DNA of 64,000 nucleotides from Chloroflexota bacterium (GTDB taxonomy: Bacteria > Chloroflexota > JAJPGV01): the NCBI GenBank assembly GCA_021325635.1, contig JAJPGV010000023.1, positions 124,001-188,000 of the forward strand, read 5' to 3'. The translations under genes were made by a program, and so were the position numbers. Below, piece by piece: positions 7,762 through 14,950 of the stretch (the stretch's first letter is position 1; every line of letters starts with the position of its first letter). The notes beneath the pieces were generated by a model that was not told the DNA's origin, did not search any database, and worked only from the letters and a program-made list of their open reading frames with translations.

Positions 7762-8661
7762 TTAGACCGCGCTCGCTCCCAGCGCCTCGAATAGCGTCAA
7801 GGTGCGGCGGGCGCGATCGACGATCGGGGCGTCGATGAGCTGGCCGCCAAGAGCAATGGCTCCGTCTCCTCGCGCCTGGGCCTCCTCGAATGCGGCGACC
7901 ACACGGCGGGCGTAGTCGACCTCGCCTTCGTCGGGCCGGAAGACGTTGTTGACCACCTCGATCTGGCCGGGATGAATGAGGGACTTGCCGGTGAAGCCCA
8001 GCCGCCGCGCCTGCAGAGCATCCTTGCGCAGCCCTTCGGGATCGTGGATGTCCGGCCAGACCCCATCCACGGAGGCAATGTGCGAGGCCGTAGCGGCCAT
8101 GACGATGGCCGAACGGGCGTACAGCAGCTCGCTGGCTTCGGCCACGCGCAGGGTCGGCAGGCCCAGATCCTTGCTGAAGTCTTCGGCGCCGAACATCAGT
8201 CCGGCCATGCGCGTTGACGCGGCCGCGATCTGCGGCGCGTTGATGAGCCCGCGCGCGCTTTCGATCGAGGCGACACAGCGCACGGCTCCCGGCTCGAGCC
8301 CGGCTTTCGTCTCGCGCTGATCGAGCTCCGCGTCGACCTGGCGGATCTGGTCCGCGCTTTCCACCTTCGGCAAGCAGAAGCCTTCGAGGCCCGGTCCAAG
8401 GACGGTCTCGACGTCCGCCCGCATGCGCTCGTGGCCAATGGCGTTGATGCGCACGAAGCGCAGCGGGTGCCGTCCGGCAGGCGGATTCTGGGCCAGGGCA
8501 CGAAGCGAATCGGCTATGGTCTGGCGGGCCAGGTCCTTCTCGGCCGGCGGTACCCCGTCCTCGATGTCCAGGAACAGCACGTCCGCCTCGGAGGCGAGCG
8601 CCTTGTCGATCATTCGCTGGCGGTGCCCCGGCACGAACATCAGTGAGCGTAGGAAGTCCAT
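7762..8661 (-). CDS. HpcH/HpaI aldolase-family (CitE-like) CoA-ester lyase
   Basis: The ATG at 8661 gives MDFLRSLMFVPGHRQRMIDKAL, the standard opening of CitE-type lyases; AAGGA lies upstream. The TIM-barrel has the expected metal and CoA positions: LDIEDGVPPAEK, RINAIG, LPKVESADQI, and FGAEDFSKDLG, followed by GFTGKSLIHPGQI. Members cleave citramalyl-, malyl- or beta-methylmalyl-CoA to an acyl-CoA plus pyruvate or glyoxylate. It is the last gene of the leftward catabolic cluster, 23 bp after the acyl-CoA dehydrogenase. With the MaoC hydratase two genes upstream, it suggests a hydrate-then-cleave step on a branched dicarboxylyl-CoA. The substrate is inferred. Confidence 0.85.
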   Translation of the reverse strand: MDFLRSLMFVPGHRQRMIDKALASEADVLFLDIEDGVPPAEKDLARQTIADSLRALAQNPPAGRHPLRFVRINAIGHERMRADVETVLGPGLEGFCLPKVESADQIRQVDAELDQRETKAGLEPGAVRCVASIESARGLINAPQIAAASTRMAGLMFGAEDFSKDLGLPTLRVAEASELLYARSAIVMAATASHIASVDGVWPDIHDPEGLRKDALQARRLGFTGKSLIHPGQIEVVNNVFRPDEGEVDYARRVVAAFEEAQARGDGAIALGGQLIDAPIVDRARRTLTLFEALGASAV

Positions 8662-8684
8662 GGAAATGGCGATCCTTTCTTGCG

Positions 8685-9851
8685 TTAGTACGACCGAGGC
8701 ATGCCCAGCACGTTCTGGCCGATGAAGTTCAGCACCATGTTGTTGCTGATGGGGGCGGTCATCAACAGGCGGGTCTCGCGCAGCTTGCGTTCCACGTCGT
8801 AGTCCACCGCGAAGCCGTAGCCTCCGTGTGTATCCAGGCAGGCGTTGGCGGCCTCCCAGGAGGCCTGGCTGGCCAGCAGCTTGGCGCTGTTGGCTTCGAA
8901 GCCGCATTTCTGTCCCGTGTCGAACAGCCAGGCGGCTTTATGACGCATCAGGTCGGCCGCCTCGATGTGGGCGAAGGCCTGGGAGATCGGGAACTGGATG
9001 CCCTGGTTGGCCCCGATCGGCCGCCCGAAGACGACACGCTCCGAGGCGTATTTCGAGGCTCGTTCGACGAACCAGTGGCCGTCGCCGATGGCCTCTGAGG
9101 CTACGAGGATGCGCTCCGCGTTCCAGCCGTCGATGATGTAGCGGAAGCCAAGGCCCTCCTCGCCGATGAGGTTCTCAGCGGGTATTTCGAGATCCTGAAT
9201 CACCAGTTCCGTGGTGTGGTGGTTGATCATCACTTCTACCGGGTTGATGACGATCTGGCCTTTGGCCACGGCCTCGGTGAGATCGACGAGGAAGACGCTG
9301 AGGCCGCGGCTCTTATCGCTCAGCTCATCGTAGGGCGTGGTCCGCGCCAGGAGCAGCAGCAGGTCGCTGTGCTGCGCCCTGGAGATGAAGATCTTGCGGC
9401 CGTTGATGACATAACGGTCGCCCTGGCGGACGGCGCGGGTCTCGAGCCGCGTCGTTTCCGAGCCGGAGTTTGGCTCGGTCACGCCGAAAGCCTGGAGCCG
9501 CAGCTCGCCGCGCGCAATCGCCGGCAGGTACTTCCGCTTCTGGGCGTCCAATCCATGCTTGAGAACGGTGCCCATGGTGTACATCTGCGCGTGGGCCGTG
9601 GCGGCGTTGCCGCCCGAGTGGTTGATCTCTTCGAGGATGATGGCCCCTTCGGTGATGCCCAGCCCGGCGCCCTCGTATTCCGTGGGGATGAGCGCCGCCA
9701 GCCAGCCGGCCTCGGTCAGCGCCTTCACGAACGCCTCGGGATAGGCCCGCTGGCGATCCAGCCCTCGCCAATAGGCGTCCGGAAAGCGGCTGCACAGCTC
9801 AGCAACGGCCTCGCGGATGTCTCGCTGCTCGGCTGTGAGGCTGAAATCCAT
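8685..9851 (-). CDS. acyl-CoA dehydrogenase family protein
   Basis: The protein has 388 residues with the full N-terminal, beta and C-terminal helical ACAD domains. FAD-binding phrases are AFGVTEPNSGSE and the C-terminal THGGYGFAVDYDVERKLRE. The Glu found in the YEGT loop of medium-chain enzymes is absent (the loop reads TAPISNNM). Instead E246 in WNAERILVASE occupies the helix-G position used as catalytic base by isovaleryl-CoA and long-chain dehydrogenases. A branched or succinyl-type substrate is plausible in view of the MaoC and CitE neighbours. Its start codon directly abuts an array of 7-bp repeats, whose AGGG cores are the only Shine-Dalgarno-like sequence available. Confidence 0.87.
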   Translation of the reverse strand: MDFSLTAEQRDIREAVAELCSRFPDAYWRGLDRQRAYPEAFVKALTEAGWLAALIPTEYEGAGLGITEGAIILEEINHSGGNAATAHAQMYTMGTVLKHGLDAQKRKYLPAIARGELRLQAFGVTEPNSGSETTRLETRAVRQGDRYVINGRKIFISRAQHSDLLLLLARTTPYDELSDKSRGLSVFLVDLTEAVAKGQIVINPVEVMINHHTTELVIQDLEIPAENLIGEEGLGFRYIIDGWNAERILVASEAIGDGHWFVERASKYASERVVFGRPIGANQGIQFPISQAFAHIEAADLMRHKAAWLFDTGQKCGFEANSAKLLASQASWEAANACLDTHGGYGFAVDYDVERKLRETRLLMTAPISNNMVLNFIGQNVLGMPRSY

Positions 9852-9854
9852 AGA

Positions 9855-9919
9855 CCCTGAACCTGAACCCTAAACCCTAGACCCTGAACCCTAAACCCTA
9901 GACCCTGAACCCTAACCCC
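9855..9919. repeat. heptanucleotide tandem array (CCCTAAA/CCCTAGA/CCCTGAA type)
   Basis: Eight 7-bp units follow one another: CCCTGAA, a 6-bp CCTGAA, CCCTAAA, CCCTAGA, CCCTGAA, CCCTAAA, CCCTAGA, CCCTGAA, then CCCTAAC. A 21-bp super-repeat (GAA-AAA-AGA) is visible. It fills the whole spacer between the MaoC stop codon (overlapped at 9912-9914) and the acyl-CoA dehydrogenase ATG (9849-9851). It is one of several period-7 arrays in this window. Confidence 0.9.
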
Positions 9920-10412
9920 TCGGCTCAGGGAACGTATCGCTATTGGGTGCGAAGGCTTTCTTCCAGACCATGACGCTGCGGGTGTACTCGAGCACCACCG
10001 TGCCGTCCTGCTTGATGCCGGTGGTCTTGAATTTGACAATGCCCCACTGTGGCTTGGACTTGGATTCGCGCTTGTCCAGCACCTCGCTCTGCGAGTAGAT
10101 GGTCTCGCCCTCGAACAGCGGATTGGGGATCTTGATCTCGTCCCAGCCCAGGGCGAAGCCGTTCTCGCTGGTGTCGGCCACACCCAGGCCGGCGACGATG
10201 GCAATGGTCAAGGCGGAGTTCACCAGCGGCCTGCCAAACTCGGTCTTGCCGGCGTAGTGCTGATTGAAGTGGATCTGGTTGGTGTTATTGGTCAGCAGCG
10301 TGAACCAGCTGTTGTCGGCCTGGGTGATGGTGCGCCCGATGCGGCAGCGATACACGTCGCCAACCTCGAAGTCTTCGTAGAAGCGGCCGGTCCAGCCCTC
10401 CTTGATGGGCAC
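9912..10412 (-). CDS. MaoC-like (R)-hydratase
   Basis: The hot-dog fold protein opens VPIKEGWTGRFYEDFEVGDVY and carries the hydratase-2 type sequence ADNSWFTLLTNNTNQIHFN, where D and H of the D-x5-H-like catalytic pair fall, then FGRPLVNSALTIAI. The GTG at 10412 is preferred: GGAG lies 9-12 nt upstream, and the longer reading frame runs through GC-rich repeats. The size (166 aa) and sequence resemble mesaconyl-CoA hydratases and MaoC dehydratases acting on branched acyl-CoA. It lies between the F420-type oxidoreductase and the acyl-CoA dehydrogenase in one leftward cluster. The exact substrate is inferred from context only. Confidence 0.82.
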   Translation of the reverse strand: MPIKEGWTGRFYEDFEVGDVYRCRIGRTITQADNSWFTLLTNNTNQIHFNQHYAGKTEFGRPLVNSALTIAIVAGLGVADTSENGFALGWDEIKIPNPLFEGETIYSQSEVLDKRESKSKPQWGIVKFKTTGIKQDGTVVLEYTRSVMVWKKAFAPNSDTFPEPRG

Positions 10413-10478
10413 TAGCGTGCGCTCCAAGTCAGCCGAGGTGCGTCGTTCGCCAGCCTGCGTCCTTGCACCCCACCGATC

Positions 10479-10501
10479 GGGCGGGGGGCAAGCCCCCGCC
10501 C
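10479..10501. repeat. REP-like GC-rich palindrome
   Basis: GGGCGGGGG (10479-10487), loop GCAAG, CCCCCGCCC (10493-10501): a perfect 9-bp stem. On the minus strand it reads GTAGGGCGGGGGCTTG then the other arm, a style seen in repetitive extragenic palindromes. It sits between the oxidoreductase stop and the MaoC start. A looser relative is at 51233-51257. Confidence 0.6.
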
Positions 10502-10515
10502 TACATACGCCCCGA

Positions 10516-10550
10516 GCCCCCGGTCCCTGTCCCCCGACCCCCGGCCCGTT
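10516..10550. repeat. short heptanucleotide array (N-CCCCCG type)
   Basis: Five consecutive 7-bp units: GCCCCCG, GTCCCTG, TCCCCCG, ACCCCCG, GCCCGTT. It ends 10 bp from the stop codon of the upstream oxidoreductase gene. The period of 7 matches the arrays at 9855, 13593, 13800 and 28187, although the unit differs. Confidence 0.6.
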
Positions 10551-10560
10551 ACTCCTTCGC

Positions 10561-11556
10561 TCACAGCTTCCATAGGCGCAGGAATTCCTTGGTCTCGCCA
10601 ATCGTGTCGTCGGTCACCGGCACGGTCGGCAGGAGCAGGCGGGTGGCCCCGGCTTCGATCCACGGCTGGACCCGGTCCATGACCTCTTCGACGCTCGTGG
10701 CGGCGATGGTGGGGAGGTTCTCCAGCAGGGTATCGCTTACGGCCGCCTGGGCAGCTTTGAAGCCGCCCTGCTTGTAGGCTTCCTGGATCTTGCGGTTGTC
10801 CTCGGCGAAGCCCATGTCCACCACCATGTCCTTGTAGTGGTCCGCCAGGTTGTAGAAGGTCAGCACCTGCTTGAGCTTGTTCTTGGCGACGTCGCGGTCC
10901 TTGTTGATGCAGGCGCGAACCTTGATGACGAACTCGAGCTTGGAGGGGTCGCGGCCGGCCTGCTCGGCACCTTCCCTGACGTTCTTCACGATCTCCCGGA
11001 CCTTTGCGGGGTTGGCCAGGTTCACGACGATGCCTTCGGACATGCGCCCGGCCAGGTGGGTCATCTTCTCGCCCAGCCCGGCGAACATGATCGTCACGTC
11101 GGGCTGCTTGGGGCGCCACGACAGCTTGAACTTACCGGTGGTGTACAGCTCGCCCTGGTAATCGACGGCCTCCCCTGAGGCCACCTGGCGCACGATCTCC
11201 GAATACTCGCGGATGGCCCGGAGCGGCCGGTCGAAGCGCTGGTTGTGCCAGCCGGCGATGTTCTTGTTGGCCACCCCCAGTCCCAGGATCAGCCGCCCAT
11301 CGGACAGGTCGTTGAAGGTGGCCGCCTGGATGCCCATGGTCACCGGGCTGCGGCCGAAGACGTGGTAGATGGCCGTGCCTAGCTGAATGCGCTTGGTGCG
11401 GCTGGCCATGGCCGACAGCAGCACCATGGGGTCGGTGCTGTTCGACTCTCCCTTCCACACGGCCCCGAAGCCGCGGTCCTCGGCGATCTCCGCCAGCTCG
11501 ACCGCGCCGGCCGCCGGGTAGAAGGCGCCGGAGTCGAACTCTACGTCAAACTGCAT
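10561..11556 (-). CDS. LLM-class (luciferase-like) F420/flavin-dependent oxidoreductase
   Basis: The 331-residue TIM-barrel has the bacterial-luciferase family signature: LAEIAEDRGFGAVW near the start, RTKRIQLGTAIYHVFGRSPV, NDLSDGRLILGLGV, and ADHYKDMV in the C-terminal half. These enzymes use F420 or FMN to oxidise or reduce small organic substrates. GGGAG 11-15 nt upstream supports the ATG at 11556. It sits third from the bottom of the catabolic cluster, between an amidohydrolase and the MaoC gene. A PPOX protein of F420-binding type elsewhere in the window makes F420 use plausible, but no F420 biosynthesis gene is present to prove it. Confidence 0.85.
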   Translation of the reverse strand: MQFDVEFDSGAFYPAAGAVELAEIAEDRGFGAVWKGESNSTDPMVLLSAMASRTKRIQLGTAIYHVFGRSPVTMGIQAATFNDLSDGRLILGLGVANKNIAGWHNQRFDRPLRAIREYSEIVRQVASGEAVDYQGELYTTGKFKLSWRPKQPDVTIMFAGLGEKMTHLAGRMSEGIVVNLANPAKVREIVKNVREGAEQAGRDPSKLEFVIKVRACINKDRDVAKNKLKQVLTFYNLADHYKDMVVDMGFAEDNRKIQEAYKQGGFKAAQAAVSDTLLENLPTIAATSVEEVMDRVQPWIEAGATRLLLPTVPVTDDTIGETKEFLRLWKL

Positions 11557-11637
11557 CCTGTTCTTGCTCCCTTCGATGCTGGAGGCCGGCCTGCCGGCCG
11601 GACCGACCCCAGCCTATGTTCGTGCTCTGCTCGAGGT

Positions 11638-12699
11638 TCAGCGCCATGATTGATGGTAAATGCCGGGCGCCGCCGGGACGGCTTCGTCGAGCCACATCAG
11701 CTTCGCGGGGTTGGTGCTGATCATCGTCCTGACCTCATCCGGCTTCATGCCGAAGCCGAGCAGCGCGCGAATGAAGATGCGCATGCCGTCGATCGAATCT
11801 ACGTGCATGACCTGTCCGAAGTCGCTGCCGATGATACAGCGCTCCGGGCCAATCTCCCGCATGGTCCTGATGGTATCCATGGGATCGGCCACCGGCTGAT
11901 ACAGGCTGGGGATCATCGGCTGGCAGTAGGTGCCAACGTAAACGCCCAGGTCGGCCAGCTGCTTCATCTCGTCCAGCAGCAGCTTGTTCAGCTCCAGCAG
12001 GGGATGGTCGAGCACCGCGCGCGCGCCGACGTCCTTGGCCAGCCGGGCCAGCGGCAGAAGCTCGGGAAAATCGGTATGGCCGAAGCCGATGCCGACCTTG
12101 GCCTCGACAGCCATCTCCATGATGCGCTGGACTTCCGGCAGTACCCGGCCGGTGGATTCATCCACCAGCCGCACGCCCTCGTGATCGGGGCGGCCGGCCC
12201 CACGCCAGAAGCCGTACGAGGTGAACGTGGGGAACCAGATCATGCGCACGTTGGGGTACTGCAGGGCGATGCGTACGTACTCGGGATTGGCGCCGTGGCA
12301 CAGCCCTGCCCCGCCGTAGACCTCCACGCCCCGCTCCAGGTCGCCCTTCTCGACCATGTAGTTGATGTGCTTCTGCACCAGGTAGGCGGCGTTGGCGCTC
12401 ACGTTCCAGTGGTCTTTGAAGGCGATGGCCCGCATGCCGGACTTCGCGGCGTCGATGGCCACGTCGATCATGTCCTGAGCGCGATGGACGAAGTCGGGAT
12501 AAGCGTGGATGTGGTTGTCGATGGCGCCAACCAGCAGCTCGTTCTCGATGCCCGGATGGATCTTCAGGATCTCCGGGTTGTCCTTGAGCATCTGGTAGAA
12601 GTAGTCCTTGGCGTTGAGCTCGCGAACGCGGGCCACGTTGAGAATGCGGCCCACCATGATCTGCTCGACCGCGTCCGGATCCTGCATGAAGTCGCACAT
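11638..12699 (-). CDS. DUF6282-like metal-dependent hydrolase of the amidohydrolase superfamily
   Basis: The start ATG at 12699 has AAAGGAG 11-17 nt upstream, one of the clearest ribosome binding sites here. Metal-site phrases are IDNHIHAYPDFVHRA (H-x-H), AIAFKDHWNVSANAAYLV, FGHTDFPEL, AVLDHPLLE and a late GSDFGQ, where the catalytic Asp falls. The first ~70 residues form an extra helical segment before the barrel. The 353-residue length exceeds the DUF6282 core. The pattern (HxH, then K-DH after 'AGMRAI') is that of DUF6282 proteins, whose reaction is unknown. Position between the CoA-transferase and oxidoreductase genes suggests ring-opening or side-chain hydrolysis in the same pathway. Confidence 0.75.
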   Translation of the reverse strand: MCDFMQDPDAVEQIMVGRILNVARVRELNAKDYFYQMLKDNPEILKIHPGIENELLVGAIDNHIHAYPDFVHRAQDMIDVAIDAAKSGMRAIAFKDHWNVSANAAYLVQKHINYMVEKGDLERGVEVYGGAGLCHGANPEYVRIALQYPNVRMIWFPTFTSYGFWRGAGRPDHEGVRLVDESTGRVLPEVQRIMEMAVEAKVGIGFGHTDFPELLPLARLAKDVGARAVLDHPLLELNKLLLDEMKQLADLGVYVGTYCQPMIPSLYQPVADPMDTIRTMREIGPERCIIGSDFGQVMHVDSIDGMRIFIRALLGFGMKPDEVRTMISTNPAKLMWLDEAVPAAPGIYHQSWR

Positions 12700-12727
12700 G
12701 TTTGGGAAGCTCCTTTCAGTCGCTGAA

Positions 12728-12762
12728 GTTGCCGAGTGCCAAGTGGTGTGTGCCGAGCGCGC
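12728..12762. repeat. degenerate heptanucleotide array upstream of the DUF6282-like gene
   Basis: Units GTTGCCG, AGTGCCA, AGTGGTG, TGTGCCG and AGCGCGC follow with period 7. The same words (GTTGCCA, AGTGGCT) recur in the degenerate part of the array at 13684-13697, so the two are likely related. It lies in the 116-bp spacer between CoA-transferase subunit B and the DUF6282-like gene. Confidence 0.4.
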
Positions 12763-12815
12763 TCCTGGACAGCTAGGGAGATGCTCCTGCCGCTGCCAGC
12801 CCCGGTGCCATGTTG

Positions 12816-13586
12816 TTATTCCCCACTGGTGTACAGCCTGTGCGGATCCAGCTCCTCGCGAATCAGCCGGATCTGCTGCTCGGTGGGGGCGGCGGTTACC
12901 GGGCAGTCTGCCGGTACCTGCAGGTCGAAGCCGGTGCTGGCGCGCAGGTCTTCGTGGCTGATGCCGGGATGGATTGACAGGACCTTCATCCGGCGGGTAA
13001 CGTCGTCGAAGCCCAGGACGGCCTTGTCGGTCAGGATGCGCGAAGGGCCACCACCGCGAAGGCCGGCCTCCTCGCGGGCGCGCCCGCCGGTCAGGAAGCC
13101 GGGGCTGGTGAGGTGGCTGCAGCGCTCGACCAGCTTCCGCGGTTCGTGACGTACCACGATGATTGTGCGATGGGCGCTGCAGGCCATGTCGTTGGCGCCG
13201 CCGCTGCCGTTGAAACGGCGCACGCTCCCGTTGGGGAGGACGATCTCGGTCGTATTGCTGTTGCCGTACATGTCCACCTCGAGGGCGCCCAGGAAACCGA
13301 CGTCGACGATGCCGCGGTGCAGCATTGTGCCCATGACGTCGATAAAGCTGCCGAAGAACGCGGCCTGGTACCACAGCCGCGGGTCGGCATTGCCCACGCC
13401 TGGCTCAACCGGCCTGGCGTCGGCCGCCCCCAGCTCGTTCAATGCTTTTAACCGGGGCGCATGCGTCCGCTGTGCCAGCGCCGCTGCCAGCAGCGGGATG
13501 CCTAGCCCCACAACGGCCACCTCTCCGTCATGCAACTCGCGGGCCGCTGCCACGACCATCAGCTCGGACGTTGAGAAATCGGGCAT
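12816..13586 (-). CDS. CoA-transferase family I, subunit B (glutaconate CoA-transferase B-like)
   Basis: The start at 13586 (MPDFSTSELMVVAAARELHDGE) is the family-like opening; the reading frame extends further upstream only through repeat DNA. LGIPLLAAALAQRTHAPRL and FIDVMGTMLHRGIVDVGFLGALEVD are typical of GctB/IpdB-type subunits. E51 in ALNELGAAD lies where family I enzymes carry the glutamate that forms the covalent CoA thioester. IpdB-type non-transferase relatives lack this Glu, so transferase activity is plausible. The partner subunit A gene lies upstream, but 357 bp away instead of the usual overlap, separated by two large 7-bp repeat arrays. Confidence 0.83.
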   Translation of the reverse strand: MPDFSTSELMVVAAARELHDGEVAVVGLGIPLLAAALAQRTHAPRLKALNELGAADARPVEPGVGNADPRLWYQAAFFGSFIDVMGTMLHRGIVDVGFLGALEVDMYGNSNTTEIVLPNGSVRRFNGSGGANDMACSAHRTIIVVRHEPRKLVERCSHLTSPGFLTGGRAREEAGLRGGGPSRILTDKAVLGFDDVTRRMKVLSIHPGISHEDLRASTGFDLQVPADCPVTAAPTEQQIRLIREELDPHRLYTSGE

Positions 13587-13592
13587 AGCTAA

Positions 13593-13732
13593 GGCACGAG
13601 GCGCAAGGCGCGAGGCGTAAGGCGCTGGTCGGGAGGCGCAAGGCGGTAGGCGCGGGGCGTTAGGCGCGAGGCGCTGGTGGTTAGTTGCCAAGTGGCTGTT
13701 GCGACGGGTGAGTTTTGAGTCGGGAGGCGCGA
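13593..13732. repeat. heptanucleotide array, GGCGCNA type (left arm)
   Basis: Twenty in-phase 7-bp units without an indel: GGCACGA, GGCGCAA, GGCGCGA, GGCGTAA, GGCGCTG and so on. They decay at 13677-13718 (GTGGTTA, GTTGCCA, AGTGGCT) and return to GGCGCGA at 13726. Its consensus is the reverse complement of the right-hand array at 13800-13946, so the pair forms an inverted repeat with about 140-bp arms around a 67-bp centre. Confidence 0.9.
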
Positions 13733-13799
13733 TTGCATTCGTGGCCGCGACGTTGCCGAGTGGCTTGGTCTCTGGCTCGCGCACAGCGCCCATGGCCCA

Positions 13800-13946
13800 A
13801 CGACTGACGCCTCGCGACCAGCGACTAACCCCTGGCGCCTAGCGCCTAGCGCCTGGCGCCTCGCGACTAACGCCTCCCGACCAGCGCCTTGCGCCTTGCG
13901 ACCAGCGCCTAACGCCTGGCGCCTCGCGCCTTCCGCCTCGCGCCTA
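13800..13946. repeat. heptanucleotide array, GCGCCTN type (right arm)
   Basis: Twenty-one uninterrupted 7-bp units: ACGACTG, ACGCCTC, GCGACCA, GCGACTA, ACCCCTG, GCGCCTA, GCGCCTA, GCGCCTG, GCGCCTC and so on, ending GCGCCTA at 13940-13946. The last unit contains the stop codon of CoA-transferase subunit A, read on the minus strand as TAG. Opposite orientation to the array at 13593-13732. Confidence 0.92.
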
Positions 13947-14846
13947 ATATCCATGATCTTCGTCCGCTTCCAGCTCTCGCAGCTTGCGACTTCCTCCAAT
14001 GCGCTCCAGGTAATCGGCGTGATCCTGGGGATCGAAGACGTACTCCCGCAGGTAGGCCTGGAAGTCCTCAGGCTGGCGGCTGCTTCGAACGTACAGGCGG
14101 AGGTGGTCGGCATCGTAGTCGTGGCAGCGATACAGCGAGGTCGGGTGCGCGCCGAAGCTGAGCGGCACCACCGCGCTGACGCGAAAGCTCGGAACGATGG
14201 TCAGCTCCGGCTGCTCGCGAATAACCTCGGTCGGCACGACCTTTTCGGTGATGACGATAACGTGCTTGGCCGCGCGCGCAGCCTCTTTGCTGTCCCACAG
14301 CGGGCCGAGCACTCGGGCATTGCCCTCCTCGTCGGCCATCTGCGCCTGCAGGACCATGAAGTCGGGCTGCAGCGCCCGCAGCAGAACCAGCTTTTCCCCC
14401 GTGAAGGGATCGTCCATCTGGCGTACGTTCTCGGGAGCTGTCTCGCGCAGGCGCTCCAGGATCTGGGAGGCGAGCAGGGACTTGATTGGCATGAATGGGA
14501 TCCCCAGGGCGCCGGCCAGATACCTGAAGCAGACTGCCAGGCTGCTGTAGGATTCGGCCACGATGCGCTTCTGCTCGTAGGCCCGGTTGATGTGCTCGGC
14601 CAGGCCAAAGCGATCGAGTGATCCGCCGCCATAGATGAGGTGGCTCACGCAGCCGGCGCCGACCAGCAGATCGGAGTCCATCCCCACAATGGCCTGGGAG
14701 ATGGTGAGGTTTCGCCGCTGCTGGCGGACGAGCTCACGGGAAAAGGCCATCGCGTTACGGGCCACGGCGAAGCCGCTCAGCGCTAGGTGGTCGCCATCTC
14801 CGACCAGCGCCGCGGCCTCGGCGAGAGGCATGATCTTGCTGTTCAT
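13944..14846 (-). CDS. CoA-transferase family I, subunit A (glutaconate CoA-transferase A-like)
   Basis: The 300-residue protein has the subunit-A Rossmann-like core: MPLAEAAALVGDGDHLALSGFAVARNAMAF, the glycine-rich GAGCVSHLIYGGGSLDRFG, and PFMPIKSLLASQIL. HVIVITEKVVPTEVIREQPE corresponds to the family segment before the subunit interface. It is the first gene of the leftward catabolic cluster. No Shine-Dalgarno sequence is visible before the ATG at 14846 and a second ATG lies at 14831. The likely role is activation of a carboxylate, perhaps a dicarboxylate, to its CoA ester for the downstream dehydrogenase, hydratase and lyase; this is inferred from order and families. Confidence 0.83.
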   Translation of the reverse strand: MNSKIMPLAEAAALVGDGDHLALSGFAVARNAMAFSRELVRQQRRNLTISQAIVGMDSDLLVGAGCVSHLIYGGGSLDRFGLAEHINRAYEQKRIVAESYSSLAVCFRYLAGALGIPFMPIKSLLASQILERLRETAPENVRQMDDPFTGEKLVLLRALQPDFMVLQAQMADEEGNARVLGPLWDSKEAARAAKHVIVITEKVVPTEVIREQPELTIVPSFRVSAVVPLSFGAHPTSLYRCHDYDADHLRLYVRSSRQPEDFQAYLREYVFDPQDHADYLERIGGSRKLRELEADEDHGY

Positions 14847-14950
14847 GCGCGGCGCCGGGGGCCGAGCGCGGAGTGCCAGCGCCTCGGCGGACTAACAATC
14901 GCGATGGCGCACAAGGCGTCCTATTTTACGCGACCGAGCCGGCGTTTGCC

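Noticed and set aside
9855-9919. Eukaryotic telomere or contaminating plant DNA
   Set aside because: The units match CCCTAAA, but the array is short, degenerate and sits between two bacterial genes of one operon.
12700-13374. Extension of the DUF6282-like gene to 13374
   Set aside because: Strong Shine-Dalgarno sequence and conserved start at 12699; the upstream part overlaps the CoA-transferase gene out of frame.
13587-13793. N-terminal extension of CoA-transferase subunit B
   Set aside because: The frame stays open only because the 7-bp array lacks stops in that frame. The translated words repeat (RLAP, ASR) and are not family-like.
9855-13946. CRISPR array
   Set aside because: Units are 7 bp and contiguous, without unique spacers, and no cas gene is near.
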